Source: Asaia bogorensis
Lineage (GTDB): Bacteria; Pseudomonadota; Alphaproteobacteria; Acetobacterales; Acetobacteraceae
Length of the DNA stretch: 24,877 nt
Reading direction: 5' to 3'
Assembly: GCA_945873675.1 (NCBI GenBank)
Contig: CAMCEP010000006.1
Span: forward strand, 1-24,877
Shown: one piece after another, positions 7,352-13,362 of the stretch
Position numbering within the stretch: position 1 is the first letter of the stretch
Layout: the number at the start of each line of letters is the position of its first letter
Notes under the pieces: model-generated
Databases searched by the model: none
What the model saw: the letters and a program-made list of their open reading frames with translations, nothing else
Told to the model about the DNA's origin: nothing
Position numbers and translations under genes: made by a program

Positions 7352-8188
7352 ATGCGCCGTTTTCTGGCTGCCGCCCTGCTTTCCGCCGCCCTTGCCGGGC
7401 CGGCCTTGGCCCAGGGCCAACCGCCGCTCCGCTGCGGCGTGGATGGCACTTTCGCCCCCCATGCCTTCCCATCGCTGCAAGGCGGTGTACAGGGCTTCCA
7501 GATTGACCTGTTCCGCGAAGTCGCCAAGCGCATGGGCCGCGAGATTGTGATCGAAAGCGCTTCCTTCTCTGGCCTTATTCCGGCCATGAATGCCGGGCGC
7601 TATGATTTTCTCTGCGCGCCCACCACGGTTACGCGTGAACGCGCCGAAGCTTTGCTGTTCACCGAAGGCTATATCTGGACAGAGCTTCAATTCGGCATCC
7701 GCCGCGGCACGCCGCCGATCAAGTCCGAAGAAGATCTGCGCGGCAAGACCATCAGCGTGAACAAGGGCACGCCCTATGAAAACTGGGTCACGGCCAATGC
7801 CGCGCGCCTGAACCTGACGCTGCTTGCCTTTGATACCCAGCCCGATGCGGTGCAGGCCGTGATCCAGGGTCGCGCCTATGCGAACCTGTCCGGCAATACC
7901 GTGGTGCGCTATTCTGCTTCCCGCACACCGCAATATATCGCGGATTTCGTGCTGCCGGGCACGCGCATGCATTGGGGCACGCCCTTCCGCAAGGATAGCG
8001 CAGCCATGCGCAACCAGGTGGAAGATATCCTTACCTGCATGAAGCGGGATGGCACGATCGCTACCATGTCAGAAAAATGGTTCGGCAATCGCCCCGGCCC
8101 TGATCAGGCGGAAGTGATGGAATTCCCAGGCTACGGCCCGCCCGATCTGCCGGGCTACGACGCGACGCCGCAGAACCCGCGTTGCTGA
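7352..8188 (+). CDS. Amino-acid ABC transporter substrate-binding protein (family 3)
   Basis: This is a 278-residue periplasmic solute-binding protein of the type that captures polar amino acids and delivers them to a GlnPQ-like importer. A clear Sec signal peptide is visible (MRRFLAAALLSAALAGPALA, cleavage after ALA at residue 20). The mature protein shows family features: a first beta strand with LRCGVDGTFAPHAF (27-40), the GFQIDLFREVAKRMG helix near 49-63, the LIPAMNAGRYDFLCAP segment, and LRGKTISVNKGTPYE as the second-domain entry. Cysteines near residue 28, in the YDFLCAP segment, in ILTCMKRDG and at the C-terminus (NPRC) could pair as disulfides in the periplasm. The substrate cannot be read from the sequence. 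It is the first gene of a four-gene importer operon, and the ATPase starts 28 bases after its stop. Confidence 0.9.
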   Translation: MRRFLAAALLSAALAGPALAQGQPPLRCGVDGTFAPHAFPSLQGGVQGFQIDLFREVAKRMGREIVIESASFSGLIPAMNAGRYDFLCAPTTVTRERAEALLFTEGYIWTELQFGIRRGTPPIKSEEDLRGKTISVNKGTPYENWVTANAARLNLTLLAFDTQPDAVQAVIQGRAYANLSGNTVVRYSASRTPQYIADFVLPGTRMHWGTPFRKDSAAMRNQVEDILTCMKRDGTIATMSEKWFGNRPGPDQAEVMEFPGYGPPDLPGYDATPQNPRC

Positions 8189-8216
8189 TGCCAGTTCGCT
8201 TTCGGGTGCGGCGGGC

Positions 8217-8963
8217 ATGACCCCCGCCCGCCCCATTGTTGAAGCGCGCGCCATCCACAAGCATTTCGGCGCCCTGCATGTATTGCGGGGCGTCGATTTC
8301 ACTGTGGAAGAACGCCAGCTTGTCTTCGTGATCGGGCCTTCAGGTTCCGGCAAATCCACACTGCTGCGCTGCCTGAACCGGCTGGAAGAACCCTCCAGCG
8401 GTTCCATCATCGTGGATGGCATAGACATGCTGGATGCGCGGACCGATATTAATAAGGCACGGCAACGGATTGGCATGGTGTTCCAATCCTTCAATCTTTA
8501 TCCGCATATGACTGCACTCGGTAATGTCATGCTGGCACTGCGCAAGGTGCAGGGGCTGGACAAGTCCGAAGCCGAAGCCCGTGCGCAGCGCGCTTTGGAT
8601 CGTGTGCATTTGGCCGATCGTGCGGATCACTATCCAAGCCAGCTTTCCGGCGGGCAGCAGCAGCGGGTTGCCATTGCGCGCTCCATCGCGCTTGAACCAC
8701 GCGTCATGCTGTTTGATGAACCCACCAGCGCGCTCGACCCGGAATTGGTCGGCGGCGTTCTGGCCGTGATGCGCGAATTGCGTGAGGATGGCATGACCAT
8801 GGTCGTGGTCAGCCATGAAATGAGCTTTGCCCGCGCCGCCGCAGATCGTGTGGTCTTCATGGCCGATGGCGAGATTGTCGAACAAGGCCCGCCGGCCGAG
8901 CTGTTCAGCGCGCCGCGCCATGAAAGGCTCCGCGCCTTCATCAGCCAGATTGAGCGTCACTGA
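8217..8963 (+). CDS. Amino-acid ABC transporter ATP-binding protein (GlnQ/HisP-like)
   Basis: This is a 248-residue ATPase of the polar amino-acid uptake class. All motor motifs are present: Walker A GPSGSGKST (40-48), Q-loop VFQSFNLYPHMT (88-99, with the FNLxPH signature of this subfamily), signature LSGGQQQR (143-150), Walker B VMLFDEPTSALDPE (163-176) and the switch histidine VVSHEM (197-202). It would hydrolyse ATP on the cytoplasmic face to drive the two permeases that follow. The gene ends 6 bases before the first permease. The N-terminus has an eight-residue extension before the first strand, which is common. Confidence 0.95.
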   Translation: MTPARPIVEARAIHKHFGALHVLRGVDFTVEERQLVFVIGPSGSGKSTLLRCLNRLEEPSSGSIIVDGIDMLDARTDINKARQRIGMVFQSFNLYPHMTALGNVMLALRKVQGLDKSEAEARAQRALDRVHLADRADHYPSQLSGGQQQRVAIARSIALEPRVMLFDEPTSALDPELVGGVLAVMRELREDGMTMVVVSHEMSFARAAADRVVFMADGEIVEQGPPAELFSAPRHERLRAFISQIERH

Positions 8964-8969
8964 TCCGCC

Positions 8970-9650
8970 ATGGCCGGCTGGGAACGTTTTACTGATAGCT
9001 TCTTCAATGCGCGCGTCATGGCGCAATACCTGCCGAAGATCATTGAAGGCTTTGGGCTTACGATTGTGCTGGCGCTCTGCATCATCGCGGCCGGGCTGAT
9101 CGCGGGGCTTGCACTGGCGATACTTCGCGCGCTTCAGGTGCGCCCGCTCAATTGGCTGATCATTTTCCTGGTGGATTTGTTCCGCGCCTTGCCGCCGCTG
9201 GTCATCATCGTGCTGCTGTTCTTCGGCCTGCCCAGCATGGGGATGGAGCTTTCGGGCTTCGCTTCCGCCTGGCTTGCACTGACCTTGGTGCTGATGGCGT
9301 TTTCGGAAGAGATTTTCTGGGCCGGCATTACCAGCGTGCCTAAGGGGCAATGGGAAGCGGCGCGCTCAACTGGGCTCAATTTCCTGCAAGCGCTTGGCTA
9401 TGTGGTGCTGCCGCAGGCTTTGCGCCTCACCATTCCACCGCTGACCAACCGCACCATTGCGATTACCAAGGGCACCGCGCTCGCTTCCGTTGTGGCCGTG
9501 CCGGATATTCTGGGCGCGGCGAGTTCCGGGCTTTCACATTCCTTCAATCCTTCGCCACTCACCCTGGGGGCGCTGGCTTATCTTGTGCTGTTCTTTCCCG
9601 TGGTCCTGCTCGGCCGCTGGATTGAAACGCGCTTTGCCTGGAAGCGCTGA
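8970..9650 (+). CDS. Amino-acid ABC transporter permease (first)
   Basis: This is a 226-residue inner-membrane subunit of the HisM/GlnP type with several predicted membrane helices (for example GLTIVLALCIIAAGLIAGLA, LNWLIIFLVDLF and LVIIVLLFFGL). The cytoplasmic EAA loop that docks the ATPase is clear in the second half (VPKGQWEAARSTGLNFLQAL), with EEIFWAGI before it. It pairs with the following permease, which carries the same motifs, to form a heterodimeric channel. Only 2 bases separate its stop from the next ATG, so the pair is translationally coupled. Confidence 0.93.
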   Translation: MAGWERFTDSFFNARVMAQYLPKIIEGFGLTIVLALCIIAAGLIAGLALAILRALQVRPLNWLIIFLVDLFRALPPLVIIVLLFFGLPSMGMELSGFASAWLALTLVLMAFSEEIFWAGITSVPKGQWEAARSTGLNFLQALGYVVLPQALRLTIPPLTNRTIAITKGTALASVVAVPDILGAASSGLSHSFNPSPLTLGALAYLVLFFPVVLLGRWIETRFAWKR

Positions 9651-9652
9651 GC

Positions 9653-10327
9653 ATGCAGGATTTCCTCGAAGCCTTCCTGAATTGGGAGATCATGCGCGAA
9701 GCATCCCCCATTCTTTGGCAGGGGCTGCGTGCGACTCTTTTGCTATCACTGCTGGTGGTGCCGCTGGGGCTTTTGGGCGGCATTATCCTCGCGGTGCTCT
9801 CCACCCTGCCCTCACCTTTCATCAAATGGCCGCTCCGGGTTTGGGTAGATACATTCCGCGCCTTGCCGCCCCTGGTGCTGCTGATTTTCATCTTTGCTGG
9901 CTTGCCCTTTCTGGGCTTGGAGATCAGCGCCTGGAGCGCGGTTGCGATCGGGTTTTTCCTGAATACCGGCGCCTATTACGGCGAGATTCTGCGCGCCGGC
10001 ATTGAAAGTGTGCCGCGCGGCCAGGTGGAAGCGGCGCGCAGCACGGGCCTCACCGCAGCGCAGACCATGCGCTTCATTGTGCTGCCCCAGGCGGTGCGCA
10101 ATGTGCTGCCTGATCTGATTTCCAATACGCTGGAGGTGGTAAAGCTGACGTCCATTGCTTCCGTCGTCGCCTTGCCTGAATTGCTGTTCCAGGCACGGCA
10201 GGCGCAAAGTGTCACCTACAATGCATCGCCCATTGTCGCGGCGGCGATCATTTATTTTATTCTGCTCTGGCCCGTGGTGCGGTTACTCAGCCGGCTTGAA
10301 AATAAGCAATTGGCGGCGCGGCGCTGA
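9653..10327 (+). CDS. Amino-acid ABC transporter permease (second)
   Basis: This is a 224-residue membrane protein paralogous to the gene before it. It shares the opening IMREASPILWQGLRATLLLSLL hydrophobic pattern, the periplasmic FRALPPLVLLIFIFAGLPF stretch and the EAA loop VPRGQVEAARSTGLTAAQTM followed by IVLPQAVRN. With its partner it forms the transmembrane path of the importer. It is the last gene of the operon; a palindromic repeat region follows that may end transcription. Confidence 0.93.
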   Translation: MQDFLEAFLNWEIMREASPILWQGLRATLLLSLLVVPLGLLGGIILAVLSTLPSPFIKWPLRVWVDTFRALPPLVLLIFIFAGLPFLGLEISAWSAVAIGFFLNTGAYYGEILRAGIESVPRGQVEAARSTGLTAAQTMRFIVLPQAVRNVLPDLISNTLEVVKLTSIASVVALPELLFQARQAQSVTYNASPIVAAAIIYFILLWPVVRLLSRLENKQLAARR

Positions 10328-10338
10328 AACAGCTTGGA

Positions 10339-10447
10339 TTTAGAGCATTTTCAAGCCAAGAGGAACGAATTGGCAGCTCAGAAAATGCGATCAAACAAAG
10401 GTTTAGAGAGTGTCCTGTGAACGAACGTGAACGGGCGCCGCTCTAAA
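10339..10447. repeat. Palindromic intergenic element with TTTAGAG boxes
   Basis: The gap after the importer operon holds nested palindromes. GCATTTTC (10345-10352) pairs with GAAAATGC (10381-10388), and GCCAA (10355-10359) pairs with TTGGC (10370-10374), giving one interrupted hairpin. A heptamer TTTAGAG occurs at 10339-10345 and again at 10402-10408, and its reverse complement CTCTAAA closes the region at 10441-10447. This is the form of a mobile intergenic palindrome of the REP/BIME kind. It lies between convergent genes and could also act as a two-way terminator. Whether it is repeated elsewhere in the genome cannot be seen here. Confidence 0.55.
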
Positions 10448-10452
10448 AGGTT

Positions 10453-10836
10453 TCAGCCAAGGCGCGGCAGGCCTTCAGATAAGCGCATAAGCGTCAGAAT
10501 CAGTTCCGCAGGATCAAACGGCTTGGCTAGCATTGGCCTTGTGCGATACCGCGGGGGCAATCCGGCCGCGCCATAGCCGGATGCAAAAATGATGGGCACG
10601 CCACGGGCCACCAGATCATCCGCCACCGGCACGGAGGATTCCCCCGCCAGATTAAGATCAAGAATCGCGAGTTCCGGCGGCTCTGCGGCAATTGCCGCAA
10701 GCGCCGGAGCCACCGCTGCAAAGGGGCCGATCATGATAGCACCAGCGTCGATCAGTGCTTCTTCGATCAGCATCGCGACGAGCGACTCATCCTCAACCAG
10801 AAGGACGCGTCGGCCGAGAATGGAATCCACCGACAA
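10453..10836 (-). CDS. Single-domain response regulator (CheY-like receiver)
   Basis: This is a 127-residue stand-alone receiver domain. The acidic pocket VEDE (14-17), the phosphate acceptor Asp60 in AILDLNL, the switch Ser86 in FASGYG and Lys105 in LAKPF are all in place, so it should be phosphorylated by a histidine kinase, and no output domain follows. Small receivers of this style in alphaproteobacteria often partner HWE-type kinases or the general stress system, but no kinase gene is in the window. The start is taken as TTG 10836 because AAGGGG lies nine bases upstream on the same strand; GTG at 10830 is the alternative and would remove two residues. It is downstream of the DUF3237 gene on the same strand, separated by 107 bases with a hairpin. 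Confidence 0.88.
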   Translation of the reverse strand: MSVDSILGRRVLLVEDESLVAMLIEEALIDAGAIMIGPFAAVAPALAAIAAEPPELAILDLNLAGESSVPVADDLVARGVPIIFASGYGAAGLPPRYRTRPMLAKPFDPAELILTLMRLSEGLPRLG

Positions 10837-10884
10837 TATCCAAAGCCCCTTTGCTGCGCCTGATGTCCCGCACTGCGTAACACA

Positions 10885-10909
10885 AAAGCACCGCCTGAAT
10901 AGGCGCTTT
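10885..10909 (-). terminator. Hairpin after the DUF3237 gene, possible terminator
   Basis: AAAG (10885-10888) and CGCCT (10892-10896) pair with AGGCG (10901-10905) and CTTT (10906-10909), with a 4-base loop and a 3-base bulge. Read on the minus strand it lies 35 bases after the DUF3237 stop and ends in CTTTTGTG, a weak U-rich tail. It would separate the DUF3237 gene from the response regulator. Confidence 0.4.
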
Positions 10910-10943
10910 GGGCACTCCTCACGCTAGTGTGAAATCACGTGTG

Positions 10944-11411
10944 CTACTTTACCGCATAGACATCATAGCAAGGGCCGCTTGGCGGGCGCTGGCCCACGCC
11001 CACCGCAACGATCTTGTTCATCCAGGCAAGGTCGGCCGCGCCAGTTTCAAAACGGATCAGGGTGCGGAAATAAATCTCGGACGGGTCCAGCGTCTCGCCG
11101 GCCGCGAGCTTGGCCAGTGCCGCCGGGGAGCCATGCCGAATGCCATTGTAAGCCAGATAGACCATGCTGCCAGAGGCAGCGCGAATGGTGAGCCTGACAT
11201 CAATTTGCGCTGATCCATCCGCATCAACACGCAGCCAATCCGCCGCCGATCCCGGCATGATTTCGCCATTCAGCTTGGGGCCGGCGACAGACCCGCCCGT
11301 GACTGGGACGATGCGGAGTTCCCCATTACGGGTGCTGCCAATCATTTGCGGCGTACCGACGCCGAGCGTCATGCGGAACAGGTATTCGGATTGCAGGGGC
11401 AATTGGGTCAT
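10944..11411 (-). CDS. DUF3237 domain-containing protein
   Basis: This is a 155-residue protein that matches the layout of the DUF3237 beta-barrel family throughout: an opening EYLFRMTLGVGTPQMIG, then the core RIVPVTGGSVAGPKLNGEIMPG with ADW after it, then a conserved polar strand ending VYLAYNGIRHG and the EIYFRTLIRFETG strand, closing with a predicted strand (KIVAVGVG). The biochemical role of the family is unknown; members are often found beside catabolic genes. I chose ATG 11411 because GGAG sits eight bases upstream and homologous sequence starts there. A longer frame to 11522 adds a non-conserved leader. It is divergent from the RTX gene and shares its AT-rich upstream region. Confidence 0.8.
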   Translation of the reverse strand: MTQLPLQSEYLFRMTLGVGTPQMIGSTRNGELRIVPVTGGSVAGPKLNGEIMPGSAADWLRVDADGSAQIDVRLTIRAASGSMVYLAYNGIRHGSPAALAKLAAGETLDPSEIYFRTLIRFETGAADLAWMNKIVAVGVGQRPPSGPCYDVYAVK

Positions 11412-11543
11412 TGGTGTTTCTCCTTCGCTGAAATGATGCCCTGACAGCGGCAGTTGCGCCAGGGAGGCAGCAGCGCCGCGCGACCCAATATCCAGAGCCG
11501 AAATAGAGAAAATATTTTTCAACTAACGGTTGATTTTTAGAAT

Positions 11544-11595
11544 TAATTTACGAAATTAGGATGATTTTGCTTGTTTTTCACTAATTTAAAAATTA
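11544..11595. promoter_or_regulatory. Twin inverted repeats TAATTT-n-AAATTA in an AT-rich divergent promoter
   Basis: Within a markedly AT-rich stretch (about 11520-11610) there are two copies of the same palindrome: TAATTT ACG AAATTA (11544-11558) and TAATTT AA AAATTA (11582-11595). Their centres are about 37-38 bases apart, near three and a half helical turns. They lie between the divergent DUF3237 and RTX genes and look like paired operator half-sites for a dimeric regulator. AT-rich DNA makes chance palindromes commoner, but the identical arms in both copies argue against that. The regulator is not identifiable. Confidence 0.45.
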
Positions 11596-11632
11596 CTAAC
11601 CAAAAATGAACTCAAGCCATAAGGAGCAGCTG

Positions 11633-11704
11633 GTGAGAAACTTGTTTCAGCAACTAAGTGCCTGCACGCTCCTTCCGGCCAGCAGTAGCCCCGAAGCGGG
11701 CTGA
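11633..11704 (+). CDS. Short leader ORF upstream of the RTX gene
   Basis: A 23-codon frame starts at GTG 11633, begins MRNLFQQL, contains one Cys after a short hydrophobic stretch, and is preceded by a near-ideal AAGGAG (11621-11626) six bases away. An in-frame ATG at 11606 would extend it to 32 codons. The TGA lies two bases before the ATG of the RTX gene, which itself lacks a strong ribosome site. It may be a leader peptide that couples translation of the RTX gene; the good ribosome site is the main evidence. It could instead be a fortuitous frame. Confidence 0.4.
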   Translation: MRNLFQQLSACTLLPASSSPEAG

Positions 11705-11706
11705 CC

Positions 11707-12816
11707 ATGATCACCTTCGCGAGGCTCTTTTTATCCCCAGGGCAGTCAACCACTCTCACGGGCCTGCTGGAAGCGGATTGGGATTATGGCAGGGCGATCC
11801 ACGTTCTTGGCCTTTCGGCAATCCACCATCAGGGCCCCGCCGCCAACAACGCCGAAGCAGCGCCAACTTTCTTGTGGCAGCAAGGCGTGGTCAGCGCCGC
11901 CGATATGACGATCTCGGCCGACTGGGCTTTCCGACTATATAATGAAGGCACCATCACCAATCGCCTGTTTCTTGATCTCGCCGCCGCCGGCCAGGTCACT
12001 GATGGACGCAACGCCATCACGGGAAGTTCTTTCGCGGATGAAATTGTTAATGCCGGCCGGATCGAAGGGCAGATCAATCTTGGTGCCGGCAATGATCTTT
12101 TGGATGGCCGGCTTGGCCTTACCCTTGGCGCAGCTGATGGCGCGGAAGGCGACGACACATTGCTTTCCGGTGCCGCAGCCGAAACCCTGCTGGGCGGCTT
12201 CGGTCAGGATTGGCTGGATGGTGGCGATGGCGCCGATAGCCTCTTGGGCGGTGCCGGCACCAACCACATTCTTGCAGGTGCTGGCAATGACAGCCTGACC
12301 GGCGAAGCGGGCGATGATGCGATGCTAGGCGAAGCCGGCGATGATTGGCTGCAAAGTGATCGTGGCAATGACAGCCTTTCGGGCGGCGATGGCGCCGATA
12401 CGCTGAACGGTGGCGATGGCGATGACACGCTGACGGGCGGTGGCGGCGATGATCTGCTGGAAGCCTGGGACGACCAGGATCAGGTTTCGGGCGGGGATGG
12501 GAATGACACGATCACTGCCTGGGGTGGCGGTGATGGCCTTTTCGGCGATGGCGGCAATGATCTGCTGGAAGTGATCGGCGGCGCCTTCAGCCTTTCCGGG
12601 GGCACGGGCGCTGATACGCTTTCAGTCGGGGAAGACTGGGTCGCCAATGATGTCCTGAATGGTGGCGACGGCGCCGATAGCCTGAATGCCGGCGCCGGGG
12701 ATGACACGCTACTGGGTGGCGCGGGCGCCGATACCATGATCGGCGGCGCCGGAGATGATGTGATCCTGGCCGGAGGCGCCAGCCTTCAGGATATTTTCAA
12801 CCTCTTTGCCCTGTAG
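11707..12816 (+). CDS. RTX (hemolysin-type calcium-binding repeat) protein
   Basis: This is a 369-residue acidic protein in which about residues 125-357 form a run of glycine/aspartate nonapeptides of the GGxGxDxLx type (for example GGDGADSLL at 172-180, GGAGADTMI at 337-345 and GGAGDDVIL at 346-354). They fold into a calcium-binding beta-roll outside the cell. Between about 250 and 315 the repeats are less regular. The N-terminal 120 residues lack a catalytic motif I know and are not a signal peptide. They end in a NAGRIEGQINLGAGND strand pattern seen in other secreted RTX proteins. The C-terminus (SLQDIFNLFAL) is hydrophobic, the usual form of a type I secretion signal, so export by an ABC/MFP/TolC system is expected, but none is encoded here. 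No protease or lipase motif is seen, so it may be structural, adhesive or an S-layer-like protein. The start ATG lies two bases after the leader ORF. Confidence 0.85.
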   Translation: MITFARLFLSPGQSTTLTGLLEADWDYGRAIHVLGLSAIHHQGPAANNAEAAPTFLWQQGVVSAADMTISADWAFRLYNEGTITNRLFLDLAAAGQVTDGRNAITGSSFADEIVNAGRIEGQINLGAGNDLLDGRLGLTLGAADGAEGDDTLLSGAAAETLLGGFGQDWLDGGDGADSLLGGAGTNHILAGAGNDSLTGEAGDDAMLGEAGDDWLQSDRGNDSLSGGDGADTLNGGDGDDTLTGGGGDDLLEAWDDQDQVSGGDGNDTITAWGGGDGLFGDGGNDLLEVIGGAFSLSGGTGADTLSVGEDWVANDVLNGGDGADSLNAGAGDDTLLGGAGADTMIGGAGDDVILAGGASLQDIFNLFAL

Positions 12817-12835
12817 AACTGAAAAGCCCCAGTTC
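12816..12835 (+). terminator. Weak hairpin at the end of the RTX gene
   Basis: GAACTG (12816-12821) pairs with CAGTTC (12830-12835) across an 8-base loop, beginning at the last base of the RTX stop codon and covering the first bases of the convergent rhodanese stop. There is no T-run, so efficiency is doubtful; it could help separate the convergent transcripts. Confidence 0.3.
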
Positions 12836-13250
12836 AGCGCTGCCGCCACGGCAGATCGGATGCCTTCCACCCTGCGGCACTTCCCCGATGCCCCGCCCCA
12901 TCCACCGGACCTTCAAAACCATCCGCCACATTGAAGGCGTGGGGAAAGCCCGCTGCCTGCGCTGCCTGCCCCGCAGATTGAGACCGCGCGCCGGATCGGC
13001 AGATGAAATAGAGCTTCTGCCCGGGTGTAAGCCCCGCTGCCTGCAAATCCTCAGCGAAACCCGCATTCACCTGCATGGAAGGGTAGACCTGCCAGGGGAT
13101 GAGGACCACCTGTTTGCCGAGCGCCATCAAATCCGGCAGGCCCACGAAATTCCATTCCGCATCGGTGCGAACATCAATCAGCACGGCGTCCTTATCGGCG
13201 GCCAAAGCAGCCCATGTGTCCTTGGGGCTGATATCGGGCACTGGGGGCAT
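12834..13250 (-). CDS. Rhodanese-like domain protein (sulfurtransferase)
   Basis: This is a 138-residue single rhodanese domain, which would transfer sulfane sulfur through a persulfide on the active-site cysteine. Features seen are the entry strand LIDVRTDAEWNFVGLPD (24-40) and the active-site loop ICRSGARS with Cys84 (83-90), followed by the helix SAGQAAQAAGF and the NVADGFEG segment (107-114), all typical of single-domain rhodaneses. Catalytic cysteine and cationic loop residues are intact. The chosen ATG 13250 has GAGGAG upstream at a good distance, while the longer frame to 13448 has an unrelated leader. It converges on the RTX gene, with the stop codons 17 bases apart. The physiological sulfur donor is unknown. 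Confidence 0.88.
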   Translation of the reverse strand: MPPVPDISPKDTWAALAADKDAVLIDVRTDAEWNFVGLPDLMALGKQVVLIPWQVYPSMQVNAGFAEDLQAAGLTPGQKLYFICRSGARSQSAGQAAQAAGFPHAFNVADGFEGPVDGAGHRGSAAGWKASDLPWRQR

Positions 13251-13362
13251 GGCGTGATCTCCTCGGTTTCGGTTCTCTCGGCATCTTGCCACAGGCTGGG
13301 GCTTTGCGTGTAGGGTTTCCTTGGAAGCTCGGGCGCAGTTTGCCCAGATAAGGGGGGAAGCC

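Noticed and set aside
8340..9350. Minus-strand open frame of 336 codons
   Set aside because: It is antisense to the ABC ATPase and permease, with His/Gln-rich composition and no family features.
7352..10327. Naming the ABC importer with a specific substrate (for example glutamine or histidine)
   Set aside because: Family motifs are clear, but substrate-determining residues cannot be read from the sequence with confidence.
12160..12790. CRISPR-like or tandem DNA repeat
   Set aside because: The periodic GGCGATGGCGCCGAT pattern is simply the DNA for RTX nonapeptides; units are imperfect and follow codon spacing.
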